Source of the DNA: Scenedesmus sp. ARA3
Lineage: Eukaryota; Chlorophyta; Chlorophyceae; Sphaeropleales; Scenedesmaceae
Direction of reading: 5' to 3'
Length of the DNA stretch: 64,000 nt
NCBI GenBank assembly: GCA_004335835.1
Contig: RWJK01001313.1
Span: 250,746 to 314,745 of the forward strand
The position numbers and the translations under genes were made by a program. This document shows positions 1-11,325 of this stretch, piece after piece; the first letter of the stretch is position 1; every line of letters begins with the position of its first letter. The notes under the pieces are model-generated. The model saw nothing but the letters and a program-made list of their open reading frames with translations. It searched no databases and was not told where the DNA came from.

Positions 1-1461
1 AGAAAGGGCACTCAAAGACCATATGAAACTCATCCTCAACAACCTCAGACTGGCAGCCAGGGCACTTCAGACAAAAGAATGCGCATAACCTGGGCCTGCA
101 TCGCCCCAGAGCCAAGATATCATGTGTATGCCGCTCAGCGGCGGCATTGAGAATGCCCCAATGCACTCAGAAAGCTGTACTACACGCCCAGTAGGCGTCT
201 CAACATCCCATCATGTGATGGGCTGTGCCTGCCAATAGACAACGCCAGGCCTCGCCAGGCTGCAAGTCAGCTGCTGCCTCAGGCCCGCCCCCAGCTGGGA
301 AGCACACGTTACAAGCAGCAAAAGCCAGCTGCAAACTTCTGGCTGCAGCCAGTGTACTGGCAGCACACGCTGCTCAGTGCGCTGCGCCAGGCAGATGACA
401 CCCTAGACATCACCCTGATCCCGCAACCGGGCGTCAACCAAGTGAGCTACTGTACAATAGTAAATGCAGAGGGGAGCCCATCTGCAAATGTATCCAGCAA
501 CCTGTGGGTAGTATTCAAAATTTGATACTTGGTGCGCGTGTGTGCACAGCAAGTGACAAGAAGCAGCTACCAGAAGCACAGCCAGGCGCACGACCATCGT
601 GCTATTGCATTGGCATGCTGCTGTGAATGAAAACGCCCAGTCACGCAGTCCATGGCAGCTACGTCGAGCCTGCAAAGGTGCAAAAGCAAACAAGCCTGAA
701 CTCAAGTGCATAAAGACACGAACTAAGCAGTGTGACATCTGATACTAAATGAAGTTGATTAGCAGCATGGCAGGGCTGGGCCACAGCAGTGGCGGCAGCA
801 AGCTGAGTGCCTGTCTAGCAGTCACTTTGCACCATCACAGCCGCAGCTGCAAATGCGCGTGCCAGCAACAAGGCTAGTGTCTGACTAGCAGTCACATTGC
901 ACCATCACAGCAGCAACTGCAAATGCACGAGCCAGCAGCAAGGCTAGTGTCTGACTACCAGTCACTTTGCGCCATCACAGCACAGCAATTGCACATGCCC
1001 GCGCCAGCAGCTCAATTCTACACTGCTAAGTGCATGGGCTTGAGGGCAATGTGATGCCTGGCAGCAGCCATGCTGAATGGATGGCACTCGCAACAGTAAT
1101 GTTGTTGAATCTGTCAATGTGCATGTAAAGCCAGAGTGCCTATCTTTTGAGCTGATCCAAGCCAGAGGAAGCACCAATGCGCACGCACCACTCAGTCGAC
1201 TGAACACACACCAAAGACACACACACAGATCACACAAACAGGGCGCTCTTGCCATGGGCCGCTGTCTGGTTGACTGCTTTTTTCAATACCGCCAAGCGAT
1301 GAAAACCCAGCCACAGCTCTCAAAACGACTTCCTCACAACTACGGATCCAATTCTGATCTATCAAAAATAGACCACACCCTTTTTACGCACAAGCAACAT
1401 GCATTGCCTGACCTGTCTGTAGTACCCTCAATACACTGGCTCCAGGCACGCAACAAACAGC
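1..1461. other. no gene resolved
   Basis: I find no exon chain with consistent splice sites here. The open frames on either strand are short and Cys/His-rich, as expected of shadows in GC-rich DNA. The only clear structure is the 70-bp tandem repeat at 811-1012. The left edge may hold introns or the 3' UTR of the minus-strand Ser-rich gene that follows. Confidence 0.4.
811..1012. repeat. tandem repeat, about 3 x 70 bp
   Basis: Three head-to-tail copies start near 811, 881 and 951. Each begins with a variant of CTAGCAGTCACTTTGC followed by ACCATCACAG and a GCAACTGCAAATGC-like block. Copies differ by a few substitutions. No coding frame is preserved across them. Confidence 0.85.
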
Positions 1462-2586
1462 TTAGTGCGCATACGCAGAGCCAGGGTGGCTGTGCCGTGG
1501 CCACCTTGGCACACCAGCAGCACCCAAGCTGATCTCGCCTTGACTGGCATCCACACAGCTGGACCGCCGCACCCTGCTGCCCGCAGCAGCGCCCCCAGCA
1601 CCACTGCTGCTGCTCCTATCCACCGTCACCCCAGGAGCAGCAGCAGCAGCAGGCTGGTCCGCAGCGCTGCTTCCAGTGCTGTGACTGCGCCTAGCAGGCA
1701 GATCAACGTTCGGTTGGCCTGCTTCAGCAGATGAAGCCACCACCCCACTCACCATGCCGCTACTGTGCACTGCCGCTTGCCTGCACGTGCTTGAGCTGGC
1801 CTCGTAACCACTGCATGCCATCGTCACAGGAGCGCTTCTGCTTGCCTCTGGTGCTGCTGGCTCTACCTGCAACCTGCTGCTTCCTGCATCCGATGGATGG
1901 CCCCAGTGGGAGCTAGCGAGCTCAGGTTGCTGCTGCAGGTCGAAAGCTGTGCTGCTGCTACTGCTGCCAATGTTGCGGTGCGCCTCTGTTTGGCGTGGCG
2001 TGGAGGGCCTGGCAACAGCAGTGAGGCTGAGGCGCGCAAGGCCTCGCAGCACCGATGCCTTGCTGCTGCTGCTGCTGGCCCCTCCTGCAGCCATATTTGC
2101 TGCTTCAGCTGGCGCCAAGATCTGGCTGCAGGCACCAAAAGGAGATATAATCCTGCTCTTGCTACCATCAACAGGAGATCCTACCCCGCTGCTGTTGCTG
2201 CATCTGCTGCTTTCATTGTCACTTGTTGTGCTTCTGCTGCTGCTGTCCCTGCCAGCCCTCTCTGCTTCCCTCCAGCAGCGCTCAAGGAAGGCGCTGCCTC
2301 TGCTGCTGTGGCAGCTCGTGTTGCAGCTGCCAGAACCCCCGACACCAACTGTGCCAGCGGCAGCGCTGTCCAGGCACGGGTGGTGATGGTGGTGGTGCTG
2401 CTGCTGCTGGCTGTGGCTGGCCTGGCTGTCGAAGAAGGGGCTGATGTATCCGCTGCCGCTGGTGCTGAGGCTGCTGTGGCTGCCATGGCTGCTGCGGGAG
2501 TCATCCGTACCATGCCAGTGCAGGCAGGTGCAGCTGTTGCGGCAGGCGCGCCTGATGCGCTGGCACGCCCTGCACAGCCAATGCAC
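1462..2586 (-). CDS. Ser-rich low-complexity protein (probable terminal exon)
   Basis: An uninterrupted 374-codon frame ends at a TAA (1462-1464). It is rich in Ser, Ala and Gly, with a His6 run, Gln runs and two ISPF-type Ser-Pro motifs, as in disordered regulatory regions. The N-terminal part holds a small Cys/Arg-rich stretch (ACQRIRRACRNSC). A plausible 3' splice site (TGTGCAG) lies just inside the frame near 2570, so this may be the last exon of a longer gene rather than a gene starting at the ATG at 2584-2586. The opposite strand has a similarly long Ala/Leu-rich frame, so strand assignment rests on the more natural composition of this one. No domain recognised. Confidence 0.4.
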   Translation of the reverse strand: MHWLCRACQRIRRACRNSCTCLHWHGTDDSRSSHGSHSSLSTSGSGYISPFFDSQASHSQQQQHHHHHHPCLDSAAAGTVGVGGSGSCNTSCHSSRGSAFLERCWREAERAGRDSSSRSTTSDNESSRCSNSSGVGSPVDGSKSRIISPFGACSQILAPAEAANMAAGGASSSSSKASVLRGLARLSLTAVARPSTPRQTEAHRNIGSSSSSTAFDLQQQPELASSHWGHPSDAGSSRLQVEPAAPEASRSAPVTMACSGYEASSSTCRQAAVHSSGMVSGVVASSAEAGQPNVDLPARRSHSTGSSAADQPAAAAAPGVTVDRSSSSGAGGAAAGSRVRRSSCVDASQGEISLGAAGVPRWPRHSHPGSAYAH

Positions 2587-3654
2587 ACATGCCAGGAGTC
2601 AAGATTATAACTGCAGGGGGCGTGGCTGAGCATCAGCATACTACGTTCGTAGTACGGAAAGCAAGAGGCAACCACATCTGACACGCGGCTTGGTACGGCA
2701 AATCTTGATGCACAGGTGATTCACGCTCACTACTAGGGCATACGTGCTGCGCAGTCAACACTATGCGCTGTGCCACACGTACCGCTCGTCCACTCCGCTG
2801 CACTCGTTCACCACCAGCACCTTGATGCCACCTGCGCAGCAACAACACGCGCACGCAAATGCACCGTTTTATCACCGACCCTGGTTAGCACAGAAAGGCA
2901 GTAGTCAGGTGCTCAACCACGTCCTCAGAATGCGCAATCGAGCATGCGCACCACACACAGCTGCGCATCTGTCACAATGGCATCCACATGCAGTGCAGCT
3001 GCCGCCAGCTGCAGCTGCCAGGCGGGTGTGGCTCTGCTGTCGTTTGAGGGTTTCCAGCATCGTAACTCTCTGTAATGCAAATTATTCATTAAATAACTAA
3101 TTCGACTGACGGGTCCCTCAGTCGAATTAGTAATTTAGTGAATGATTTGCATTAACCAGAAAAGTGACACAGCTGGAAACCCACAAACGACAGCAGAGCC
3201 ACACCACAAGCCACAACCCCAACAGCAGCCAATGAAGCGGGGTGCGCGGGCAGGTGATTCGACTGACGGGCTGCTGCCAAGAGGCAGCAGCCAAGAAGAG
3301 GTCGACCATGGCGATGCACAAGGGCTAAGTACAATGCAAGCACTCACTGAACCCTTCAAGAGCTGCACCCACCCTCCACCCTGGCGAGCCGCGGCTCCGG
3401 CCATAAACGCCTTAAAAGGCTGTTTAAATGTTGCGTCACCTTGGCATCAGCAACTAAACCGACACATCCAACACATGCAACCGCATGAGAAAGCAGGAGG
3501 CCATGCATGCCAACCGCACTGAACTCTGGCCCAGCAGGGCAGCTGCCTTCAAGCGCCGCACATTGCCACTGCAACTTCTGGCTTGCCGGCTAGCCTGCTG
3601 GCTGGCCCCACACTGTGTTGCTGCTGCAGTGCAGTGCAGAGCAGCAGCGCGCAC
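2587..3654. other. intergenic / unresolved 3' end of the LRR gene
   Basis: Contains the foldback element at 3026-3204. Near 3380-3430 on the minus strand is a possible short terminal exon of the LRR gene. After an acceptor ending AACAG, the phase left by the exon ending at 3655 would reach a TAA almost at once. No other supported gene. Confidence 0.35.
3026..3204. mobile_element. foldback / MITE-like inverted repeat
   Basis: Two arms of about 85 bp (about 3026-3110 and 3118-3204) are near-perfect reverse complements around a loop of about 8 bases (CGGGTCCC). The inner 37 bp of each arm (TAATGCAAAT... to ...AATTCGACTGA) differ at only a few positions; the outer part (GTGTGGCTCTGCTGTCGTTT) is also mirrored, with a few mismatches and small indels. 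The inner part is much more AT-rich than its surroundings. A partial copy of the loop-proximal motif (ATTCGACTGACGGG) recurs at about 3257. There is no coding capacity, as expected of a non-autonomous foldback element. Family not identified. Confidence 0.8.
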
Positions 3655-6600
3655 CTCCGCGGATGAGCACCTCCAGGCCATACTCGGTGACGTGCTCGCA
3701 GCCGTCCAACAGCAGAGCAGACAGCTGCGGCGCCTTGCACAGGCGCTTCAGGCCCCTGGCCGCAGCAGCAGAGACAACGTCATCACACGTGAGCTTGAGG
3801 GTTGTATTTCCACAGCAACACAGTTGCTTCATGTGTGGCACACAGCGCAGTGCTGCTACTGCGGCCACAGTCACTAGCATCCCACACACACACACACATC
3901 AGCCAGGGTAGTGATAACCATGTAGCAACAACAGCAAAAGCCGCAGAGCAGCAGCAGCGCCACGCACCAGTCGCTGGCGTAGTAGCTGCCCAGCAGCTGC
4001 AGCGAGACCAGCCCCGGGAACTGGCTGGGCAGCTGGCTCAGCGTGTGGTCGTTGCAGGGGCCGCTCAGCGTAAGCAGCGTCACCTGGGACAGGCTGGCGG
4101 TTGGCAGCCAGTGACTGCAGCAGCAGCAGCAGCAGGTGCAGCAGCGGCGCACGTGGAGTGGAGTCAGCAGGCTGTACGACGCAACTGCAACGATTGCGTG
4201 AACTGAAGAAAGCGCTGAGACGCATGCTCACCGCAGGCAAGGCTAAAGTCACCCCTGCAGTGCACACCACACCCCTGCCCCCTGCAACCTGATGCTGCCA
4301 AGACAATGCATCAGCCGCACCTGTTGCAGCCGCCGCTGCTGCCGCCCCCAGGCGACATCAGCCGTGGGTGGCTCCTAGCAGGCGATGCATGGCCACCCAG
4401 CTGCGCACTCCCATGCCCGTGCGCGTGCGCTGCCGCATGCGGGGGTGCGTGTGCAGGCGCGCCGCCCCTGCTGGCCAGGCTGAGCTGCCTCAGGCTGTCG
4501 ATGTGCACCAGGTGGGCCAGCTGCAGGCTGCTCAGCTGCCAGCCGGGGCCGCCTGCCTCGATGGCCAAGCTGCGCAGGCAGCTGTGGTGCTTCAGGCACG
4601 ACAGGTCGGGGCTGCGGGCATGCCAAAGCAGGGCAGGCGCAAGTCCAGGCAACGATTAATCTTGAGACACGAAGATGCACAAGCACAGCAGCAAGGGACC
4701 ACCGCACATGCTCTGTATGTGCAAGCTTAGCATATGTGGAACACTGCTGCATGCCGCGCACCGCAAGTGCATACACCGGCTGCACCCACACTGGCATGCA
4801 TTCAGCCACCAAGCGCTGCGCTCACCAGCTGCTGCCGTCGTCCCGTATGCTGAGCTCCGCCAGCCCCGGGAACAGCGCCGCCGCACAATGACCGCCCATG
4901 CTGAAGCGCTGGCTCACCGCCAGCACTTTCAAAACCTTCAAGCCGCCAAAATCTGGCCCAAACTCATCATCTTCCAGCTGCAGCCCAGCCACATGCAGCT
5001 CGCTGAGCCTGCTGCAGCCAGCTGTGGCAGCCAGCAGCGGGCAGTCCAGCGACACGCCGCTCAACACCAGCACGCACAGCTGCGTCAGGTGGCTCCAGCA
5101 GCAGGTGTGTTGTTGCGCATGGGAGCGGCAGGGCTGCTGCTGGTGGTGCGCACGCGGCGGCTGGCCAGCTGCTGCGGGCGCTGCTGACCAAGGCGAGGCC
5201 ATAGAAGATGAGGCTGCTGCTGCTGTGGGTGAGCTGGCGTCGCTGGTGCTGTGGGGCGGGATGATGAGCGGCGCACGCAGCAGGGCTTCGGCGCCCTTGC
5301 AGCTGCACGGCTGCTGCAGCCTGCGAGTGCAGCACAGAAACACTTGTCGACACACCTTGCTGCTACGTTTATCGTTATTGCAGCTGTCGGCAGTGTGCAT
5401 ATCCACATGCCCATGCACATCAGCGCAGCAGGTGGCCCATCAGCAGCAGCGCAGCACTCACCCCAGCTCCAGCCGCGTCAAGCCAGCCAGGTGCCGCAGC
5501 TGCCCCAGGCCCTTGCCGCAGCGCGAGCCCTGCCCAGGATCCAGCAGCTGCTCAAACAGCGCCTGCTGCACCTTGACCAGCGCCAGGCTGCGCAGGCCAC
5601 GCAGTCCTGCAAGCGCAGGCAGCAGCTCCTCCTGCACACTGCCGCAGGGGTTGACCAGCTGCAGCTGCTGCAGCTGCTGTAGGTGCTGCAGCTGCAGCCA
5701 CGGGTTGCACAGGTGCGATGCGTAGTACTCCTGCTGCTGAGGAGCAGCAGTGCTGCTGTTTGAATCGTCCTGCAAGTTGCTGCTGTCGTCCATAGGTGGC
5801 TGCTGCTGTGGGGCGTCGCTGCCTGTATCCAAGTGTAGTGCTGTAGGTGGTGCTGGTGCTGCCGCCCTTGATTCAGATAGTGCAGCTAATGTTGATGCGC
5901 CTGCAAGCTGCTGTTGCTGCTGCTGCACTGACTGCTGCAGGTTCCCAAGCTGTGGCGCCATCGCCACTGCCACTGCTGTAGCCACTGGACTAATCCCGTG
6001 TCCGCCATAAGAAGGCAAGTGCTGCCCACGGGGGCTGGTGATGCAGGAAGCAGCAGCACTGCTGCTGCCACCTTGCAGGAAGCTGCAGTCAAACTCCAGG
6101 GAGCGCAGCTGCTGCAGCCGCCCTAGCAGATGCAGCACCTCATGCGCCGGCGCGTGAGCAAACTCGCTGCTGGCTGCGACTTTTGGCAGAGCTAGGTGCT
6201 GCAGCCCTGGCAGGCTTGCAGCGAGCAGCTCCAGGCTTGCAGGACTGAGGCTGGTGATGGCAGCAGACAGGTCAAGCGCCACTAGGTGTGGCCACGGTGC
6301 TGTATTGTCAAGGAATACAGCCAGCAGGTGCTCGCAGCGCCGGCGGTGGCCTAGGCGTGAGAGAGACACGCGCTGCTCTGGCTCCGAGATTACGAAGCAC
6401 GATGTTGCAGCAAATCGCCGCGCCAGTCCCTCCATGTCGTGGCGCCTCAGCTGTGCAAGAGGCACACAGACCAGCCTGCAGGATGCATGCAAGGGCAAGC
6501 CGGTGAAAGGAGTGCAGGGCTCGTGAGAGCTGCATGAAGGCAATTGTTTGCAGCAGTATGCTTACAGGCATGTGCTGCCCATCACAGTGGTTCCTGCTGC

Positions 6601-6919
6601 TGCTGTGCAAGGAGACAAGGTGACAAAATGCCGCACATTTGATTACAAACGCTGGCTCGGGTGCGAAGCTCTCTCGACAGCTGCAGCAGCAGGCAGCAAC
6701 GCACCTCCAGCAGCTGTCCACCATCTGCCTGCAGCGCTTGTCGGCCTTGCGCAACTCGAGGCGCGAGCCATGGTCAAGCAGCGCGACCACATGCTGCATG
6801 ATCAGTGCTGGCAGTTCAGCCATGCGGTTGATCTGAGCCTCCTGCTGCCTTGTAACAACAGCGCCCGAGCCACCCCTGCCGCTGCCAACTGGGCTGTGAG
6901 CAGTAGGCCTCCTGTGCAT
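3655..6919 (-). CDS. F-box-like leucine-rich-repeat protein
   Basis: Exons in transcript order: 6919 (or 6823)-6705, 6475-5462, 5092-4826, 4611-4321, 4114-3968, then about 3860-3655. The first four junctions keep phase. The 3968 to about 3860 junction does not resolve and the terminal exon is uncertain. The N-terminus (from the ATG at 6823: MAELPALIMQHVVALLDHG, then KRCRQMVDSCWRLVCV across the splice) resembles an F-box. The rest gives repeated LxxLxLxx segments (LTRLELGHLTQLCVLVLSG; VTLLTLSGPC; LSALLLDGCEHVTEYGL), the last of the cysteine-containing type seen in F-box partners of SCF ubiquitin ligases. Exon 2 is interrupted by Gln/Ala/Ser linkers. Role inferred: substrate recognition. Upstream ATGs at 6919 and 7060 are in frame, so the start is not settled. 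Confidence 0.7.
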
Positions 6920-8028
6920 GGAGTGGCACAGGGGGAAGTTGTGCTGCGGGCAGCAGCAGAATCGTGGTGCAGGAGCACGAGTAGGTCGGTTTGAAAGACG
7001 TGAAAGAGCAGGACACAGGCTGACATCACAGGAGACAGGGTGTACGATATGCTCACACAAGTGCAGAGCTGTCAGTTAGGTGGCAGACAAGTGCTTGTCC
7101 AAGCAAGACCTGCAAGCTACAGCAAAATGATAGTAAACAAACGCTACTTGATGATTGCATGCTTGCAGCGAACTGGCACGGACAGGTGAGCCTATTACGA
7201 GCCAGTCAGAGTGGACTGTGGAAGCTAGCGTACTCTTTCTCCCTACCTCTCTGTAGTGCATGGCGCCTTCCTGTCAGCAAATGCTGAAGGGAATTGGCAG
7301 CAACTTTGCCTTAATACGCAGAGGCACTGTGGCCTTCAGTTGACAAAAGCATTCCGAGACAGAGCAGTGCCGCACGAACGAGCACGCTCCGCCACCTGCA
7401 AGGCTGCTGAAACTTCCCTCAGGGACGACTTATAATGATTCGCTGCCAAGCATCGTCGGCCAGTCCCAGAGGCCGGCTGTAAGCATGTGAAGTGCCATAC
7501 AGAGCTCCACATCAGGTCCATACGACGCAAACCGTAAACATTATGTCGGAAGCAAGCAAAAGCAGCTGCTTGGGTCACCTGAGCAGGAGACCGGACCAGG
7601 GTGGAACCCTGTCAGCAATAATTGGTGCCTATGTACAACCATTGAGGTTCAGCAAGTCGAACAAAGTGTTCTAAAACCCAAAATTTAATCTTTTGGTGGA
7701 TGAAGTTCAGTTTGCTGGGCCTTGTCCATGCTCTGGGCGGAAAACATCCCGCCAAGGACCATGCCAAGTGCCTTGCCGCCTGAGGTCCAATGCTTAAAAT
7801 GTTGCATGTTGCTGGACAGGTTTGAAGTTTAGGGTAAATCAGGGTGATCACCGTTGAACTTGACCTCCGTCAAACATCGGAGCAGTGACTCAGGCCTTGT
7901 CACGGCCCGGCCTACATAAGACGTCGCAACCCACCATGCGAAAGCCTGCTGTCGTTCTTGAAAGCTGCAAAGTAATCAACCTCTTTTCGCTACACCATCT
8001 GTCTTGTCCAACCCTAAAAGCAGCAACC
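6920..8028. other. divergent intergenic region
   Basis: Separates the minus-strand LRR gene from the plus-strand LEA-like gene, so it should hold both promoters. Around 7600-7900 it is more AT-rich than flanking exons. A TATA-like CTACATAAG lies about 110 bases before the LEA ATG. No coding frame with splice support. Confidence 0.5.
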
Positions 8029-9812
8029 ATGCTTGCAAGGAGCTCTGCCCGTGTGCTGGCTGCAGCACAGCCACAGGCCAGCAGTGCTGTTGCTGCCCTG
8101 TATGCAACTGGCCGTGACCACTCCCTTGGCGACAAAGTGAAGGAGACAGTCGGTGGGTTGCTGCTTGGATGAAACAGCAGGCTACTGTTTGACTGGCCTT
8201 CCATGTGGCACATCCGCTGCTCGATCATTCGGCAATAAACAATACAGCGATCTGGCAAAGCGTACACACCCAACGTTGCTGCAAAAGGAACAAGAAACAT
8301 GAACAGCTGCCTAGTCAACACAAAGGCGACTTGCAAGCTCTCCACAAGCTTAGGCACTGGCACACACGTGATCTTACAACTGCTGCCCTCTGCATCTGCA
8401 TTCCCTGCCTTGCTTGCAATTGCCCTGCCTGTGCAGATGATGCCGCTGGCACCAACTCATCAGAGCCATCCGTCATGGAGAAGATGCGCGAGGGCGTGGG
8501 TGAGTGCTGCTGCAGGGCCTGTGCTAAAGCTTGCTGGTGGGCTATGTTGCTTTGCGGTGTGCTGCACATCTCAGATGATCATGTGCTGCTGCACGCACGG
8601 GATGCTGCATCTGCTCGTGCTCGAGTCACATGGCGCAGCACCTTATTAGTTCAATAGCACACCGCAGGGCTTTGGTGTCTGCTGTTTGTCGCCCTCTTAC
8701 AATGCGGCCACTGGAGCCTGCAGTACTGCATACTGCGCATGTGCATGCCATGCTTGCTGCGTCTGCAGCAAAACATGCTACTCGCATGCCTATCCTCGCA
8801 CATGACATCTCCCTGTGTCTTGCTCTCTTACGGTTGTGTGCCTTCTACCTGTAGTGTGTGCACCATGTGCATTTCTCACATTCCCACCATGCATAGCCAC
8901 AACCAGCTGAACACCTTGGCTGCTTGCCCTGCTGTCATTTGTTGCCGACCCTGCGCAGGCAAGGTGACTGAGAAGGTGGGCCAGATGTTCAAGGAGGATG
9001 GCTCAGTGGGCCACCAGTTCACGCCAGACGGCAAGGCAGGTGAGCTGGCCACAGGGATGCAACAGCCCGCTGCTGTTCTAGCACGCTTGGCTGCTGTTGC
9101 ATGCAATACCTGCAGTTTAAGGCGCGCATGTGAACATGCATCACATGCATCCCTACAAGGCTGTGGCGCAGGGGATGTTCAACTGCATGCGAGTGGTTTT
9201 GGCGGCCACAGGTAGCAACTCCAGGACAGTGGGCTGCCGGGGGCGCTGAATCAGGCTGCATACTAGCTGCTGCTCCTTCCTTCTGCCTGGCGCAGTTGCA
9301 TCATGTTGGGCATCAGTCGGTCACTGTGTTGTTCCTGTGGTTTCTGTGTGCCTGCAGGCGGCACTGCCCAAGAGGTGGGTGGGCCCTTTGACAAGGAGGG
9401 CTCCGTGGGGCACAAGTTCACCACGGACGGCGGCATCGGTGAGTGGCAGGCCCTGAGTTTGGAAATGTATGTGCTGAGGACCAGAGCACATACTGCACAG
9501 TCTCTGTCGTACTTGTAATGCAGGTGAAGATCCCAAAGACATTCCTGCAAAGGTTAGATTTGCATTGTACGTCTGCTAGATAAGTTTTCTGCCTGACATG
9601 TACCGGCGCCCGAAACATGCCACATCAGCGGCATGGGCCGTTATTCGTCCTGCCATGCATCTGCTGCCTGCACAGCTCCGTGGAAGCCGTGCTGCATTGT
9701 CCCGTTTGTAGTTGTTTTGCAGGGCTGGCATCCGGTTGCTTGTCCTGGACAGGCTGGCCAAGTTGCTCTCTGTGTGATGCTGGAATTGCAACTCCACTGC
9801 TGCCGCCGCCGC

Positions 9813-9893
<81 letters not shown>

Positions 9894-10038
9894 GGCTGCC
9901 CACCTCGTGAAACATGCAGGTGGCACTGTGGAGAAGGCTGCGGAGACAGTTGAGGACAAGGGCCAGGACATGCAGAAGCGTGCACAGCAGAACCAGGGCA
10001 AGGAGCAGACACACGACCCGTCCACCCGCAAGCTGTGA
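8029..10038 (+). CDS. LEA-like hydrophilic protein, putative mitochondrial
   Basis: Exons 8029-8152, 8437-8499, 8959-9039, 9358-9438 and 9920-10038 give about 155 residues; all introns are phase 1. The N-terminus (MLARSSARVLAAAQPQ...) is Arg/Ala/Ser-rich without acids, like a mitochondrial presequence. Exons 3 and 4 are both exactly 81 bp and encode a 27-residue module with the shared core GSVGHxFTxDGxxG. The C-terminus is Lys/Glu/Gln-rich (EDKGQDMQKRAQQNQGKEQ), as in desiccation or stress hydrophilins. Function inferred: protection of organelle membranes or proteins. A further candidate exon (9524-9552, GEDPKDIPAK) has good splice sites but would break phase if joined to 9920. Family name not certain. 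Confidence 0.75.
9803..9892 (+). repeat. (CCG)n/(CTG)n trinucleotide tract
   Basis: A short CCG run passes into roughly 26 uninterrupted CTG units, ending about 28 bases before the 3' splice site of the last LEA-like exon. It lies in the intron. The long Leu, Ala, Cys, Gln or Ser runs read through it are artefacts of the tract. Confidence 0.95.
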
Positions 10039-10490
10039 ACATATAGATGCATGTGTTACATGTGTATGTGTAGGGAGGTGGGGGGAACAGGATGCTAGGA
10101 TGCACAGGTAGCCCACTGTACTGTGTAGTTGACACAGTAGCTCCTGGTAGCACGCACCACTTGTGGTGGTTGTACATTGCATTACACGAGCTTCAGGTGA
10201 TGTTCAACTGCCGTTTGAAGCAGCAGTTGCTTGTATTGTAGATCTGCTTGTGAGGCCTCAAGCAGGAGGGTGGTAACTAGCAGTTGCAGTGTATCAAATT
10301 GGTGCCCTCAGATAGGCACTTGTTGCCAGGCATGCATCAGACACGTGCATGGCATGCAGTGGTCGTGAGACAGGCGTGATTGGGACGCGGTAACGCTAAA
10401 GGCGGAGCTGTTGACGAGTTGCATGCATGCTTTCTGCACGTCCTATGCACCGCCAAATTATGCAGCATGATGTGTGCAGCCACCTGCACC

Positions 10491-10495
10491 TGTAA
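10491..10495 (+). promoter_or_regulatory. possible TGTAA polyadenylation signal
   Basis: TGTAA is the usual chlorophycean signal. This one lies about 450 bases after the LEA-like stop codon, which is long, so assignment to that transcript is tentative. A second TGTAA follows near 10600. Confidence 0.35.
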
Positions 10496-11188
10496 CTCAG
10501 GAGGCAAGGTTCTGACCTGACATTGTCGTCGTGGCATACATCTGCAGATTTGCGCAGTATCAGCACCTTCAAGTTGTGCGTGAAGTGCAGGCATTGCAGT
10601 GTAACAGTTTGTGTTCTACTCTGTGGCAAGAACAATTGGCAACCGAATGTTGCTTGCTGTGTAGCACTGGCGCTTGTCAGGTTGCACAAACATGCCATTC
10701 AATGCATGTAGCTGCCGTAGATGCCATCAACCCAGAGGAGCATTGGCAGCGTGGTTACCAAATGTCAGGTTGCCACATATACGTCTGTGAACTCTCTCAA
10801 CAGTTTCAAAGCAATTACTCAACAACAACTGAGTTGCGTAGTAGCAACAGCAACAGCAGCAACAGGAACAGCAACCGCAGCGGCGAGCTACGGAAGTGTG
10901 CCACGCTTTGCACGTGACACTTTGCGGCATATTGACAGGCCAGCCACTAAGCAAAGCATGCAAGTACGCCACACCTTCAGCTTAATTTCGCGGCTGTTGG
11001 CACTTGGCAGGGTTTCAAGAAGCGGACCAGAATGCAGCAATGTACATCCATGGCAAGCCTTGCATTGAGGTGCAGCACTGCTGCATTTTGTTGCCGCCGT
11101 AGCAGCTTCAACAGCCGCCAGCTTGCATCAAGTCAGTATGATACTGCGCAAGCATGATTATGTTGTTTATCATCAAGTGACCGTGACG

Positions 11189-11193
11189 TTACA
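11189..11193 (-). promoter_or_regulatory. TGTAA polyadenylation signal
   Basis: TTACA on the plus strand reads TGTAA on the minus strand, about 130 bases past the stop of the NTF2-like gene. This is the spacing expected of a green-algal poly(A) signal. Confidence 0.55.
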
Positions 11194-11325
11194 CACTTGA
11201 GTCGCCCAGCAGAGCTGTATATACAGCAATATATTGCCCATGGGCAGCTGGCCAGCTGCACGGCTTCCCTCCGTTACGTCGCCTGACATAACCCAACTCG
11301 CCCTGAGCCGACCAGTCAATGCAGC

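Larger units (their letters stand above)
10039..11325. other. convergent intergenic / 3' UTR region
   Basis: Lies between the 3' ends of the LEA-like gene (+) and the NTF2-like gene (-), and holds TGTAA signals for both. A 115-codon frame at 10721-11068 (+) is not low-complexity but has no splice or homology support. Confidence 0.45.

Noticed and set aside
1897..2610. 237-codon Ala-rich plus-strand frame
   Set aside because: It mirrors the Ser-rich minus-strand frame. Poly-Ala/Val composition suggests an antisense shadow, though strand choice is not certain.
9617..10182. Long Leu, Ala, Ser, Gln or Cys runs on both strands as proteins
   Set aside because: All are readings of the (CTG)n tract in the last LEA-like intron. 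No splice model uses them.
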